DNA of 64,000 bases from Alphaproteobacteria bacterium HGW-Alphaproteobacteria-4 (lineage in GTDB: Bacteria > Pseudomonadota > Alphaproteobacteria > Rhodobacterales > Rhodobacteraceae): the NCBI GenBank assembly GCA_002842855.1, contig PHEE01000025.1:1-64000 (forward strand). The letters are read 5' to 3'. Under the pieces are notes generated by a model. It did not search any database, was not told the DNA's origin, and saw only the letters and a list, made by a program, of their open reading frames with translations. The number at the start of each line of letters is the position of its first letter. Positions within the stretch are counted from its first letter, which is position 1. Shown one piece after another: positions 1 through 9,310 of the stretch. The position numbers and the translations under genes were made by a program.

Positions 1-1
1 C

Positions 2-142
2 GTGGGCTACACCGCGCCCGAGCTGTCGATCCTGGCCTATGGCGCCAGCGACGCCGAGTTGCGAAGCCTCGATGGCACCCGCATGGTGCTGCGCGGCATT
101 GATCCGATGATGATCGAACTGGGCGATTTCCTGTTCTCATAG
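2..142 (+). CDS. C-terminal end of an RTX-type secreted protein (5' part outside window)
   Basis: An open frame enters from the left edge and stops with TAG at 140-142, giving 46 residues. The tail reads ...LRSLDGTRMVLRGID... and closes with GDFLFS. Alternating small and hydrophobic residues followed by a terminal D-F-hydrophobic-F motif is typical of the C-terminal region of hemolysin-type calcium-binding proteins, where the type I secretion signal lies. A type I ABC transporter and fusion protein lie about 3 kb downstream on the other strand, which fits. No glycine-rich repeats are visible because the protein body lies outside the window. The family call is inferred from a short tail plus context. 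Confidence 0.5.
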   Translation: MGYTAPELSILAYGASDAELRSLDGTRMVLRGIDPMMIELGDFLFS

Positions 143-270
143 TGGCGATGGAAGCGCGGCAGGCAGGTCATGCCCGCACCGGGCCGCGAGGGCGCGGTTG
201 TTCCTTCCATAGCCCTGAATCCTGGTCAGGTTGAAGGTTCTCGGCGAACTCGCATCAGTTCCGTCAGCGG

Positions 271-1650
271 CTAGCCAATCAGCGCGGCGATCCGCGCAAC
301 CATCCGCCGCACCAGCCCCGCATCGCCGCGCGTCTCGACGTTGAGGCGCAAGAGCGGTTCGGTGTTGGAGGCACGCAGGTTGAAACGCCAGTCGGGGAAG
401 GCGAGGCTGAGGCCGTCGGTCTCGTCGCGATCGCTGGCGGCGGCTGCAAAGGCTACCTCGACGCGGGCGACGGCGGCGGCAACATCGGCCACGCGAAAGT
501 TGATCTCGCCCGACGAGGGGAAGGCGGCGCGGCGTTCGGCAAGGATTTCGGCCAGCGGAAGGCCGCGGCGGCTGATCAGTTCGGCCACCAGCAGCCAAGG
601 GATCATGCCGCTGTCGCAGCACATGAAATCGCGAAAATAGTGGTGTGCCGACATCTCGCCGCCGTAAACCGCGCCGGTATCGCGCAGCGCCTGCTTGAGA
701 AAGGCGTGCCCGGTGCGTGAGGCAATGGCCCGCCCGCCCGCCCGCGCCACCACATCGGCCGTGTTCCAAATCACCCGCGGGTCGTGCACGATCTTCGCGC
801 CGGGCTCCTTGGCAAGGAACGCTTCGGACAGAAGACCAACCACATATTCGCCGGGGATGAAGGCGCCGGTGTGATCGAACAGAAAGCAGCGGTCGAAATC
901 GCCATCCCAGGCCACGCCGAAGTCGGCACCCGCCGCCACCACGGCCCGCGCGGTAACCGGTTGGTTCTCGGGCAAGAGAGGGTTCGGGATGCCGTTGGGA
1001 AAGCGGCCGTCGGGTTCATGATGCAGCCGCTCGAACACCAGCGGCGAGCCCTTGGCGGCAAGTTCTTCGGCCAGCGCATCAAAGGTCGGCCCCGCCGCGC
1101 CATTGCCGGCATTGACGAGAATCCGGAGCGGCTTCAGCGCCGCGAGATCGACAAAGGAAAGCACCCTCTCCACATAGGCGGCCCGCGTGTTCCCGGCCGG
1201 GGTGATCCGCCCCCCCGCCCGCGCAGGTGCAAACGCCCCGTTTTCCGCCAGCGCCCGGATCGCGGCCAGGCCGCTCTCGGCGCCGATCGGGGCCGAACCC
1301 GCCCGCACCATCTTCATGCCGTTCCATTCCATCGGGTTGTGCGAGGCGGTCACGGTGATGCCGCCGTCTGCACCCAGATGCGAGGTGGCAAAATACATCT
1401 CTTCGGTGCCCGAAAGCCCTAGGTCGAGCACCTCGACCCCGGCTTCCATCAGCCCCTCGGCCGCCGCCGCTGCAAGTATTTCCGACGAGGCGCGGCAGTC
1501 GCGCCCCAGCACCACCCGCCGCGCCCCGAGCACCTCGGCAAAGGCTCGCCCGATGCGCCGGGCGATGCCCTCGTTCAGTTCGGGGCCAAGGCGGCCGCGA
1601 ATGTCATAGGCCTTGAAACAGGTGAGCGCTTGCGGCTTAGCTACGGGCAT
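271..1650 (-). CDS. manB: Phosphomannomutase/phosphoglucomutase
   Basis: Interconverts mannose-6-phosphate and mannose-1-phosphate (often also the glucose phosphates) in the cytosol, feeding GDP-mannose and exopolysaccharide synthesis. The 459-residue length is normal for the alpha-D-phosphohexomutase family. The catalytic phosphoserine loop TASHNP is at about residues 101-106, the metal loop DGDFDR at about 249-254, the sugar-binding GEMSAHHYF at about 331-339, and the phosphate-binding RASNTEP near the C-terminus. Start 1650 is preferred because a GAGG ribosome site precedes it; ATGs at 1656 and 1662 are alternatives. All three lie inside the end of manC (stop 1637-1639), so the two genes overlap and are probably translationally coupled. 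Confidence 0.92.
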   Translation of the reverse strand: MPVAKPQALTCFKAYDIRGRLGPELNEGIARRIGRAFAEVLGARRVVLGRDCRASSEILAAAAAEGLMEAGVEVLDLGLSGTEEMYFATSHLGADGGITVTASHNPMEWNGMKMVRAGSAPIGAESGLAAIRALAENGAFAPARAGGRITPAGNTRAAYVERVLSFVDLAALKPLRILVNAGNGAAGPTFDALAEELAAKGSPLVFERLHHEPDGRFPNGIPNPLLPENQPVTARAVVAAGADFGVAWDGDFDRCFLFDHTGAFIPGEYVVGLLSEAFLAKEPGAKIVHDPRVIWNTADVVARAGGRAIASRTGHAFLKQALRDTGAVYGGEMSAHHYFRDFMCCDSGMIPWLLVAELISRRGLPLAEILAERRAAFPSSGEINFRVADVAAAVARVEVAFAAAASDRDETDGLSLAFPDWRFNLRASNTEPLLRLNVETRGDAGLVRRMVARIAALIG

Positions 1651-3073
1651 AGACATCCTCATAGCGGATGATGTCGTCTTCGCCGAGGTAGCTGCCGGTC
1701 TGCACCTCGATCAGCACCATCGGCAGCTTGCCGGGGTTTTCCATGCGGTGCACAGCGCCGAGCGGGATGTAGACCGACTGGTTCTCGGTGATCAGCCGCT
1801 CTTCGCCATCAATGGTGACGCGCGCGGTGCCCTGCACCACGATCCAGTGTTCCGATCGGTGGTGGTGGCTTTGCAGACTGAGCGCCGCGCCCGGTTTGAC
1901 CACGATCCGCTTGACCTGAAAGCGTTCGCCCATGGCGAGGCTTTCGAACCAGCCCCAAGGGCGGTGGTCGGTCGGAAACGCCGTCGCCTGCCGCGCGCCG
2001 CGCGCGCGCAAGCTCGCCACTGCTTCTTTCACGCGCTGGCTGTCGGCACGGTTTGCAACCAGCACCGCATCGGGCATTGCCACCGCGATGATGTCATGTA
2101 GGCCGAGGCCGACCAGTTCCACGCCTTCGGCCTCGGAGCGCAGCAGGCTGCCGGTGCAGCCGATTGCGGTGGCATGATCCGAGGTCACGTTGCCCGCGCC
2201 ATCAGGGCCGGTTTCCTGCCAGACCGCATCCCAGCCGCCAAGGTCCGACCAGCCCGCGCCATAGGGCATCACCACAAGGTTTGCAGCCTTTTCCATGATC
2301 GCATAATCGATCGAGATGTCGTGTACCCGGGCCCAGGGTTCGGGCGCAAGACGGGTGAAGCCGAGGTCGGACTTTGCCGCGACCACGGATTCGGTCACAT
2401 CTTGCAGCGGTTCGGGGCAATGCGCGCGGAAAGCCGCAAGAAGCGTGGCGGCGGTGAAGAGGAATATGCCCGCGTTCCACAGGTAATTGCCCGCCTCAAG
2501 CATCACCGCGGCACGCGCGGCATCGGGCTTTTCAACGAACCGTGCCAGCGGCTGCGGCACCGCCGACGCAGCATCGGCCCCGGGCGCGAGTTCAAGCCAG
2601 CCATAGCCAGTTTCGGCGCGCGTGGGCGTGATCCCGAAGGTCACCAGATCGCCCGCACGGGCGCGCGGCACCGCCGCCGCCACCGCCGCCCGGAACGCCT
2701 GCGCATTGGCGATGACGTGGTCGGACGGCGCCACCAGCATCAGCGCCTCGGGGTCGTGCTCCGCCAGCCACAGCGCCGCCGCCAACACCGCGGGCGCGGT
2801 ATTGCGCCCTTCGGGTTCGATCAGCACCGCCGCCGGGGCCACCTCGACTGCAGCAAGCTGCTCGGTCACGATGAAACGGAAGGCATCGCCCGTAACCACC
2901 ACCGGCGCCGCAAACCCGTTGCCTGAAGTCCGCCGCGCCGACGCCTGAAACAGGCTCTGATCGCCGATCAGCCGCGAAAACTGCTTGGGGTAGCTTTGCC
3001 GCGACAACGGCCAAAGGCGCGTGCCCGCGCCGCCACAGAGGATCACGGGGTGGATCAGAGTCGAGGAATGCAT
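1637..3073 (-). CDS. manC: Mannose-1-phosphate guanylyltransferase / mannose-6-phosphate isomerase
   Basis: Bifunctional type II enzyme that makes GDP-mannose from mannose-1-phosphate and GTP and isomerises fructose-6-phosphate to mannose-6-phosphate. The N-terminal nucleotidyltransferase signature GGAGTRLWPLSR is at about residues 14-25, a FVEKP motif lies near 165, and a C-terminal cupin domain contains the HHHRSEHW metal-site region. Total length is 478 residues, normal for the AlgA/XanB/ManC family. The start at 3073 has an AGGGGT ribosome site and is the first Met before the conserved core; an in-frame upstream start at 3124 would add an unconserved leader. It overlaps manB downstream. 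Both lie downstream of the type I secretion genes on the same strand, with a 212-base gap that may hold a separate promoter. Confidence 0.93.
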   Translation of the reverse strand: MHSSTLIHPVILCGGAGTRLWPLSRQSYPKQFSRLIGDQSLFQASARRTSGNGFAAPVVVTGDAFRFIVTEQLAAVEVAPAAVLIEPEGRNTAPAVLAAALWLAEHDPEALMLVAPSDHVIANAQAFRAAVAAAVPRARAGDLVTFGITPTRAETGYGWLELAPGADAASAVPQPLARFVEKPDAARAAVMLEAGNYLWNAGIFLFTAATLLAAFRAHCPEPLQDVTESVVAAKSDLGFTRLAPEPWARVHDISIDYAIMEKAANLVVMPYGAGWSDLGGWDAVWQETGPDGAGNVTSDHATAIGCTGSLLRSEAEGVELVGLGLHDIIAVAMPDAVLVANRADSQRVKEAVASLRARGARQATAFPTDHRPWGWFESLAMGERFQVKRIVVKPGAALSLQSHHHRSEHWIVVQGTARVTIDGEERLITENQSVYIPLGAVHRMENPGKLPMVLIEVQTGSYLGEDDIIRYEDVYARS

Positions 3074-3285
3074 GCGGACCCCTAATTTTGAAACCTGGCC
3101 GCAATGTGCGCCATTCCGGCGCACGGCGTGGGCCCATGCCTGACGCAGGCGGGCGCAGTTTTCAAGTCGCCAGGCACTTCCTACCGCAACGCTTATTGAA
3201 ACGGTTGCTGCGGTGGCACATGCAAGCCACGCGGCGCAAGCGCGCAGAACTTGAGTTGGTCCGACACCGGTTTCGCTTTCTCGGC

Positions 3286-4596
3286 CTAGTCTTCTCGGAA
3301 TGCGCGGGCAAAATAGTCGGTGAAGGGCTTGGCAAGATAGGCCATCGGGGTGTGCGCCTCGGTGCGCAAGAAAGCTTCAACCGGCATGCCTGGCAGGAGG
3401 GCCAGGCCGCCCTGCGCGCCGCTCTGACCCGGGTCGAGCACGATTTCGGCGCGGTAATATGTGGCCTGGGTGCGGCTGTCGGTCAGCGCGTCGGCCGAAA
3501 TCACGGTGACATGGCCGTTCAGTTTGGGCGTGGTGCGCGCCGAAAACGTCGGGAACACCAGTGTTGCGGCTTGCCCCACGCGCACCTGATCGATGTGGAT
3601 CGGTGAGACCTGCACCGCGATTACCAGCGGGCGGTCTTGCGGGATCAGGTAGAGCACCGGGTCAGCGGCGCGCAACACGGCGCGTGGTGTGGTGACCTGC
3701 AACCCGAGCACGATGCCCGATACCGGTGCGACGATGTCGAGCCGCAAGATTCGCTCTGCCAGCGCACGGCGGCGCTCGGCCAGTTCCAGCTCGCGGTAGC
3801 CAATGTCGCGCAATTGGGCGTTGGCCTCTTCGCGCCGCGCCGCAGCAAGGCGCAGCGCCTCAATCTCGATCTCGGTGCTGCGGCTGACCGCCTGCGCGCG
3901 ACTGGCGGCAAGCCCGCCGACCTCGCCCTGCAGCCGCGCCGTCTCGCGCGCCAGCGCAAGCACCCGGCTGGCCTGCGCCAGCCCCTTGTCGAGCAGATCC
4001 TGCTGGCTGGCGCGCTCCTGTTCGATCAGCTCCAGCTGCCGGGTCAGTGCAGCGCTTTGCGCGTCAATGCCGTCGATCTGGCTGGCGATCTGGTCGCGTT
4101 GTTCGCCGAGCTTGTCGATCTGCTGCGCCAGCGTTTCGCGCCGCGCCGCAAAGAGCCGTCGTTGCCCCTCGACCAATTCGGCGACCTCGGTGCGCTCGGT
4201 CGCGATGCGCAGCAGGTCTGCCGGAAAGACGATGTCGCCCGCATCATCACGCTCGGCCTCAAGCCTGCCGCGGCGGGCGAAGACCTCGAAAAGCTGGCTC
4301 TCGACGATGGCAAGCTCTGATCCGAGCGTCGCGCCGTCGAGCCGCAGCAACAGGTCGCCCGCCGCAACCCGCGCGCCTTCCGCGACATGGATCGACGCAA
4401 CCACGCCGCCATCGGGGTGTTGCACGATCTGGCGGTTTTGTTCCACCTCGATCCGCCCCGATGCCACCACCGCGCCCGCGATTGTGCTGAGTGCTGCCCA
4501 GCCGCCAAAGCCGCCTGCCAGCACAGCGAGCGTCACCAGCCCGGACACGATGAAGCGGCGGGGCGAAAAAGGGTTGTGCGCGCCCATCAGGCTCAT
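3286..4596 (-). CDS. HlyD-type membrane fusion protein of a type I secretion system
   Basis: Periplasmic adaptor linking the inner-membrane ABC exporter to a TolC-like outer-membrane channel. The 436-residue protein has a short cytoplasmic N-terminus, one membrane segment around residues 17-38, and a biotinyl-lipoyl-like half-motif (GRIEVEQNRQIVQHPDGG). A long alanine/arginine/glutamate-rich coiled coil spans about residues 95-290, followed by the second half-motif (IVAPVSGIVLGL) and a beta-barrel C-terminus. This is the PrtE/HlyD order. The ATG at 4594-4596 shares bases with the TGA of the upstream ABC gene (ATGA overlap), which fixes the start and implies coupled translation. No TolC-type gene is present in the window. 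Confidence 0.9.
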   Translation of the reverse strand: MSLMGAHNPFSPRRFIVSGLVTLAVLAGGFGGWAALSTIAGAVVASGRIEVEQNRQIVQHPDGGVVASIHVAEGARVAAGDLLLRLDGATLGSELAIVESQLFEVFARRGRLEAERDDAGDIVFPADLLRIATERTEVAELVEGQRRLFAARRETLAQQIDKLGEQRDQIASQIDGIDAQSAALTRQLELIEQERASQQDLLDKGLAQASRVLALARETARLQGEVGGLAASRAQAVSRSTEIEIEALRLAAARREEANAQLRDIGYRELELAERRRALAERILRLDIVAPVSGIVLGLQVTTPRAVLRAADPVLYLIPQDRPLVIAVQVSPIHIDQVRVGQAATLVFPTFSARTTPKLNGHVTVISADALTDSRTQATYYRAEIVLDPGQSGAQGGLALLPGMPVEAFLRTEAHTPMAYLAKPFTDYFARAFRED

Positions 4597-6329
4597 TGCA
4601 CGCCCCCCGGCCCGGGGTTGGCGGTGATATCGCTGTGGTTTCTGACAGTCTCGCGCAGCACCCGGTCGCGCGGACCGAAGGCGCGGGCGATGCCTGTATC
4701 GAGCACCAAGAGAAGATCGCATTCCAGTATCGCCGAAGGCCGGTGCGCCATGATCAGCACCGCCCCGTCAGCGGCCTTCACCGCCCTGATCGCAAGGTTG
4801 AGTGCAGTTGAGCCTTCGTTGTCGAGGTTCGAATTGGGCTCGTCGAGTACCAGTAGCAGCGGGTCGCCATAAAGCGCGCGCGCCAGGCCGATGCGCTGGA
4901 TCTGGCCGCCCGATAGTCGCCCGCCGAGCGCCGAAAGGCGGGTATCATAGCCCTCGGGCAGGCTCAGGATCATCTCATGTGCGGCGGCCCGGCGCGCCGC
5001 TGCCACCACCTGTGCGGCGTCAGGTGCCTCGGCCAGGCGCGCGATATTATCGGCAATCGTGCCATCGAACAGCGACACTCGCTGCGGCAGATAGCCGATG
5101 TAGCTGCCCAGCACATCGGGGTCATATTGGTCGAGTGTCGCGCCGTCGAGCCGCACCTTGCCGCCCGCTGCGGGCCAGGCACCGATCAGCGCCCGCGCCA
5201 ACGTCGATTTGCCAGACCCCGAGGGGCCGATCACCCCCAGCGCCTGCCCCGGTTCCAGCCGGAACGTGACCCCGCGCAGAACCGCGCGGCTCTCGCCGGG
5301 GGGCGCCACCGTAAGCGCCTGCACATCAAGTGCGCCGCGCGGGCGCGGCAGCGCGGTGACCGGCATTGGCTCGGGTTGCGCCGTCAGCAGCGCCGCCAGC
5401 CGCCCCCAGCCTTCCTGCGCGCGCTGCACCACGGCCCATTGGGCCACAGCAACCTCGATCGGCTGCAAGGCGCGACCCAGGAGGATTGAGCCCGCAATCA
5501 TCGCGCCCGCGGTCAGTTCGCCCCGTAGCACCAGCCACGCGCCTAGCCCCAGCATCGCCGATTGCAAAAACAGCCGGAACGTCTTCGAGATCACGGAAAA
5601 GATGCCGATCAGATCGGCAGAAGCAATCGTGCGGTCCAGCGCCAGCCTGCGCGCCTTTTGCCAGCGTGCGAACCCCGCCCCCGCCATGCCCAGTGCCTGC
5701 ATCGCCTCGGATTCGGCCTTGAGGTTCTCGGCAAACCGCTCGGCCCAAATCACGGTCTGATTGGCGCGTTCTAGCGGCGCTCTGGTCAGATGCTGGTTCA
5801 TCACCGTGACCACGATCAACAGCGCACCGCCGCCCACCGCCAGCCAGCCGAGCAGGGGGTGGAAGATGAAGATTGCAGCAATGAACAGCGCCGTCCACGG
5901 CAGGTCGAACAGCGCCATCAGCACCGGCGCGGCCAGAAACCGCTGCACCGCTTCCAGATCGCGCTGCCCCGAGGCCGCGAGCGGATCGCTGGGAAATTGT
6001 GCCAGCCGCCGCACCGAAGCGCGGAATACCCGCGCATCAAGCCGGTCCTGAAACCGCGCCCCGATCCGCGCCATAACCCGGCTTCGGACGTGATCGAGCA
6101 CGCCCATGCACAAGAACAGGAAAGCGACCAGTAGAGTCAGCGCAGCCAGTGTTTCTTCCGACCCGCTGCCCAGCACCCGGTCATAAACCTGCAACATGTA
6201 AAGCGGCCCGGTCAGCATCAGCAGGTTCACGAATACGCCGAACAGAAACACCGCTGCCAACAGGCCGTTCGAACGACTGCGCGCGGCGCGCAATTCAGCC
6301 AACCCTCGGCGCCGATCTGGTTCGATCAT
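4593..6329 (-). CDS. Type I secretion ABC transporter, PrtD family (permease plus ATPase)
   Basis: Inner-membrane exporter for C-terminal-signal substrates such as RTX proteins, proteases and lipases. The 578 residues comprise an N-terminal membrane domain with several hydrophobic helices (about 20-300) and a C-terminal ATPase domain. Walker A GPSGSGKST lies near residue 361, the signature LSGGQIQR near 466, and Walker B LLLVLDEPNSNLD near 486, followed by the switch His in MAHRP. There is no N-terminal C39-like peptidase domain, which matches the PrtD group rather than bacteriocin exporters. It is the first gene of the prtD-hlyD pair. The likely cargo is the RTX-like protein whose tail is at 2-142; the mini-RTX protein at 43.8 kb is another candidate. 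Confidence 0.92.
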   Translation of the reverse strand: MIEPDRRRGLAELRAARSRSNGLLAAVFLFGVFVNLLMLTGPLYMLQVYDRVLGSGSEETLAALTLLVAFLFLCMGVLDHVRSRVMARIGARFQDRLDARVFRASVRRLAQFPSDPLAASGQRDLEAVQRFLAAPVLMALFDLPWTALFIAAIFIFHPLLGWLAVGGGALLIVVTVMNQHLTRAPLERANQTVIWAERFAENLKAESEAMQALGMAGAGFARWQKARRLALDRTIASADLIGIFSVISKTFRLFLQSAMLGLGAWLVLRGELTAGAMIAGSILLGRALQPIEVAVAQWAVVQRAQEGWGRLAALLTAQPEPMPVTALPRPRGALDVQALTVAPPGESRAVLRGVTFRLEPGQALGVIGPSGSGKSTLARALIGAWPAAGGKVRLDGATLDQYDPDVLGSYIGYLPQRVSLFDGTIADNIARLAEAPDAAQVVAAARRAAAHEMILSLPEGYDTRLSALGGRLSGGQIQRIGLARALYGDPLLLVLDEPNSNLDNEGSTALNLAIRAVKAADGAVLIMAHRPSAILECDLLLVLDTGIARAFGPRDRVLRETVRNHSDITANPGPGGVQ

Positions 6330-6552
6330 CTCACCACACCTTCCAAACGCCTATGGTGTACGCGCCGAAGTGTTGAAATCTCGTGATCAGGCCCATTGGC
6401 TCGGCAATGGCGATGCTCGGTCAGCTCTGGGCAACAGGTTTCGCGGGCAGGGCGCCGTGCCGTCAGGGCGTCGGGTGAACTTCACCTGCAAAGGTGCTGC
6501 GGCTGCCGGTGCTTGTGAGTTGAAAGCATACCCGGGTGCGGCCCGCTGCCAC

Positions 6553-7509
6553 CTAGCGAGGGGCTGCGGCCCGGCGCAGGCGGTCGTTGATGGCGCGACC
6601 TATGCCACGTTCGGGAATCGGGGTAACGGCAATGTGCCCGCTTGGGCCCGCCAGCGCATCGGCCTCGCGCAAGATGTGAAACAGGTTGGCGGCAGCTTCT
6701 ATGAGGTCGCCAGAGGTCGAAAGCGACAGCGTGGCACTTTCGGCGGGGCCAAAGCCGATCAAGACCTCGCCGGGGTGTGGCGCGGCGGCATTCAGCCGCA
6801 AACTCGCGGCGGGCGCGTAATGCGAGGCAAGCTGACCGGGGGCAAGCGGCCGTGAGGGGTCGGGGCCGGTGGTAAGCGGCACGCCAAGGCAGACCTCGAT
6901 CGCCTCGGCCGGCAACCCGCCGGGGCGCAAAAGGCGCGGCGGGGCAAGCGCCACGATGCTGCTTTCCAGCCCGACTGCGCAGGGCCCGCCATCGACCACC
7001 GCCGCGATCCGCCCTTCCAGCCCAGCCAGCACATGTGCCGCCCGCGTCGGGCTGACTTTGCCAGAGGGGTTGGCCGAAGGCGCCGCCAGCGGCCCCCCGA
7101 ACGCGCGCAGCAAACCCTGCGCTACGGGGTGCGCGGGCACCCGAATTGCCACGCTGTCGTTGCCCGCTGTCACCAGCGGCGAAAGGCCTGCGCCCTCGTG
7201 CAGCGGCAATACCAGGGTCAGCGGTCCGGGCCAGAAGGCTGCGGCAAGGCGCTCGGCATCGGGCGAAAAATGCGCGAAGGCGCGGGCCGCGGCCAGATCG
7301 GGAAGGTGCACGATCAGCGGGTTGAACCGGGGCCGGCCCTTGGCCTCGAATATCCGCGCCACCGCCCGGTCATTCGTCGCGTCGCCGCCAAGGCCATAGA
7401 CGGTTTCGGTAGGGAAGGCGACCAGATCGCCAGCGCGTAGCAGCGCCGCTGCCTTGGCCAGACCTGCGGCGTTTGCGGCGATCAGTCGGGTTGAACTTGC
7501 TTCGCTCAT
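6553..7509 (-). CDS. tsaC: L-threonylcarbamoyladenylate synthase (Sua5/YrdC family)
   Basis: Makes threonylcarbamoyl-AMP from threonine, bicarbonate and ATP, the first step of t6A modification of ANN-decoding tRNAs. The protein has 318 residues, so it is the long Sua5 form: a YrdC domain (about 1-200) beginning with the substrate-pocket motif FPTETVYGLG, a KGRPRFNPL loop (KxR...) and SANPSGKVSPT, then a C-terminal Sua5 domain. The start at 7509 is the Met directly before the conserved N-terminus; an upstream in-frame start would add 25 unconserved residues. It diverges from the acyl-CoA dehydrogenase at 7619, leaving about 110 bases for both promoters. Confidence 0.92.
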   Translation of the reverse strand: MSEASSTRLIAANAAGLAKAAALLRAGDLVAFPTETVYGLGGDATNDRAVARIFEAKGRPRFNPLIVHLPDLAAARAFAHFSPDAERLAAAFWPGPLTLVLPLHEGAGLSPLVTAGNDSVAIRVPAHPVAQGLLRAFGGPLAAPSANPSGKVSPTRAAHVLAGLEGRIAAVVDGGPCAVGLESSIVALAPPRLLRPGGLPAEAIEVCLGVPLTTGPDPSRPLAPGQLASHYAPAASLRLNAAAPHPGEVLIGFGPAESATLSLSTSGDLIEAAANLFHILREADALAGPSGHIAVTPIPERGIGRAINDRLRRAAAPR

Positions 7510-7618
7510 TCGTGACGCTGCGTTGGTGGTGTTTCGGGGGCGGGCTTCGGCTAACCTCGCGCAAAGCCATACGCGCCCCGGCACCCGATGCCAAGGCGCG
7601 CAAAAGGGAGGTTACGCC

Positions 7619-9310
7619 ATGCCATACCGTTCACCCGTGGGCGAGTTCCGCTTTATTCTCGATGCGGTGGTGCCGCTGGCGCCGCTGGCCGCGACCGAGC
7701 GGTTCGCCGAGGCGACAGAAGATATGGTCGAGGCGATTCTCGATGGCGCCGGGCGGATGTGCGACGAGGTGCTGGCCCCGCTTGCGCGGGCGGGCGATCT
7801 GACCCCGGCGCGGCTTGAAAACGGCGTGGTGCGGTCGTCCCCCGGCTTCCGGGAAGGGTTTGCCGCGATTGCCGAGGGCGGTTGGGTGGCGGTAGCAGCC
7901 GCGCCCGAGCATGGCGGCATGGGCCTGCCGCAGGTGCTCAACATGGTGGTGAACGACATGATGTCGGGCGCCTGCCTGCCCTTGCAACTGAACGCTTTGC
8001 TGACGCAGGGGCAGATCGAGGCGCTCGAACACCACGCCAGCGACGAGATCAAGGCGCTTTACCTGCCCAAGTTGATTTCGGGCGAATGGTCGGGCACGAT
8101 GAACCTGACCGAGCCGCAGGCGGGCACCGATGTGGGCGCGCTGCGCAGCAAGGCCGAGCCTCTGGGCGACGGCACCTATGCGATTACCGGGCAAAAGATA
8201 TTCATCACCTGGGGCGACAGCGACCTTGCGTCAAACGTCTGCCATCTGGTGCTGGCGCGACTGCCCGACGGCGCGCCGGGCACCCGTGGCATCAGCCTGT
8301 TCATGGTGCCGAAGCTGCTGCCCGATGCCAGCGGCAACCCCGGCGTGGCCAATAGCCTCAAGGTCGTCAGCCTTGAGCACAAGCTTGGCCTGCACGGATC
8401 ACCGACCTGCGTGATGGCCTATGACGGCGCCAAGGGCTGGCTGGTGGGCGAGCCGCACAAGGGGCTGGCGGCGATGTTCACGATGATGAACAACGCGCGC
8501 CTGGCGGTGGGGGTGCAGGGCGTGGGGGTGGCCGAGGCGGCCTACCAGAAAGCGCTGGAATATGCCCGCGAGCGCGCCCAGATGGGGCCGATCATCAACC
8601 ACGCCGATGTGCGCCGCATGCTGGTGACGATGAAGGCCGAGGTCTTTGCCGCCCGCGCCATCGCGCTTTCCTGTGCCGTGGCACTTGATCTGGGGCGGGC
8701 GACGGGCGAGGCCGATTGGGCGGCGCGCGCGGCACTTCTGACCCCGATCGCCAAAGCCTATGGCACCGATGTGGGCATGTCTGTGTCGGAAACCTGCGTG
8801 CAGGTGCACGGCGGCATGGGCTACATTGAAGAAACCGGCGCCGCGCAGTTTTACCGCGATGTGCGGGTGACGGCGATTTACGAGGGCACCAACGGCATTC
8901 AGGCGATGGACCTGGTGGGCCGCAAGATGATGGACGGCGGCGAGGCCGCCTTCCGGCTTTTGCAAGAGGTCGAGGATAACGCCGAGGCGGCGCGTGCACT
9001 CTTGCCGCAGCTTGCGGGCGATGTCTGGGCGGCGGCGGAAACCCTGCGCGAGGCAACCGAAGTGCTGGTTGCGCAGGGCATGGAAGACCGTTTCGCGGGG
9101 TCTGTGCCCTATCTGCGCGCCTTCGCCCGCGTGCTGGGTGCGCATTACCATTTGCGCGCGGCGGTGGCGGCGGGCGGCAAGGGGCCGCGCACCGCGCTGG
9201 CCGCCGTCTATATTCGCCGCCTGTTGCCGCAATACGCCGCCGCCTTGGCGGAGGCTCGCGAAGGTGCCGAGGGGCTTTTCGCGCTCAGCCCCGAGGATCT
9301 GGCGCTGTGA
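7619..9310 (+). CDS. Acyl-CoA dehydrogenase, long DmdC-like subfamily
   Basis: FAD-dependent enzyme introducing a 2,3 double bond into an acyl-CoA and passing electrons to ETF. At 563 residues it is longer than classical 380-residue enzymes because of an extra C-terminal domain. The N-terminal sequence MPYRSPVGEFRF is typical of a rhodobacteral subgroup that includes methylmercaptopropionyl-CoA dehydrogenase (DmdC) and beta-oxidation enzymes. The catalytic-base motif YEGTNGIQ lies around residues 421-428, and the FAD-side motif LTEPQAGTD near 162. The start has a clear GGGAGG ribosome site. The substrate cannot be told from sequence. The stop overlaps the start of the next hydrolase gene, so the two are one operon. 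Confidence 0.88.
   Translation: MPYRSPVGEFRFILDAVVPLAPLAATERFAEATEDMVEAILDGAGRMCDEVLAPLARAGDLTPARLENGVVRSSPGFREGFAAIAEGGWVAVAAAPEHGGMGLPQVLNMVVNDMMSGACLPLQLNALLTQGQIEALEHHASDEIKALYLPKLISGEWSGTMNLTEPQAGTDVGALRSKAEPLGDGTYAITGQKIFITWGDSDLASNVCHLVLARLPDGAPGTRGISLFMVPKLLPDASGNPGVANSLKVVSLEHKLGLHGSPTCVMAYDGAKGWLVGEPHKGLAAMFTMMNNARLAVGVQGVGVAEAAYQKALEYARERAQMGPIINHADVRRMLVTMKAEVFAARAIALSCAVALDLGRATGEADWAARAALLTPIAKAYGTDVGMSVSETCVQVHGGMGYIEETGAAQFYRDVRVTAIYEGTNGIQAMDLVGRKMMDGGEAAFRLLQEVEDNAEAARALLPQLAGDVWAAAETLREATEVLVAQGMEDRFAGSVPYLRAFARVLGAHYHLRAAVAAGGKGPRTALAAVYIRRLLPQYAAALAEAREGAEGLFALSPEDLAL

Noticed and set aside
6330-6552. Possible small RNA or gene in the 223-base gap upstream of the secretion genes
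   Set aside because: Only a short GGTGAACTTCACC hairpin is visible. There is no T-tract, promoter pattern or conserved frame.
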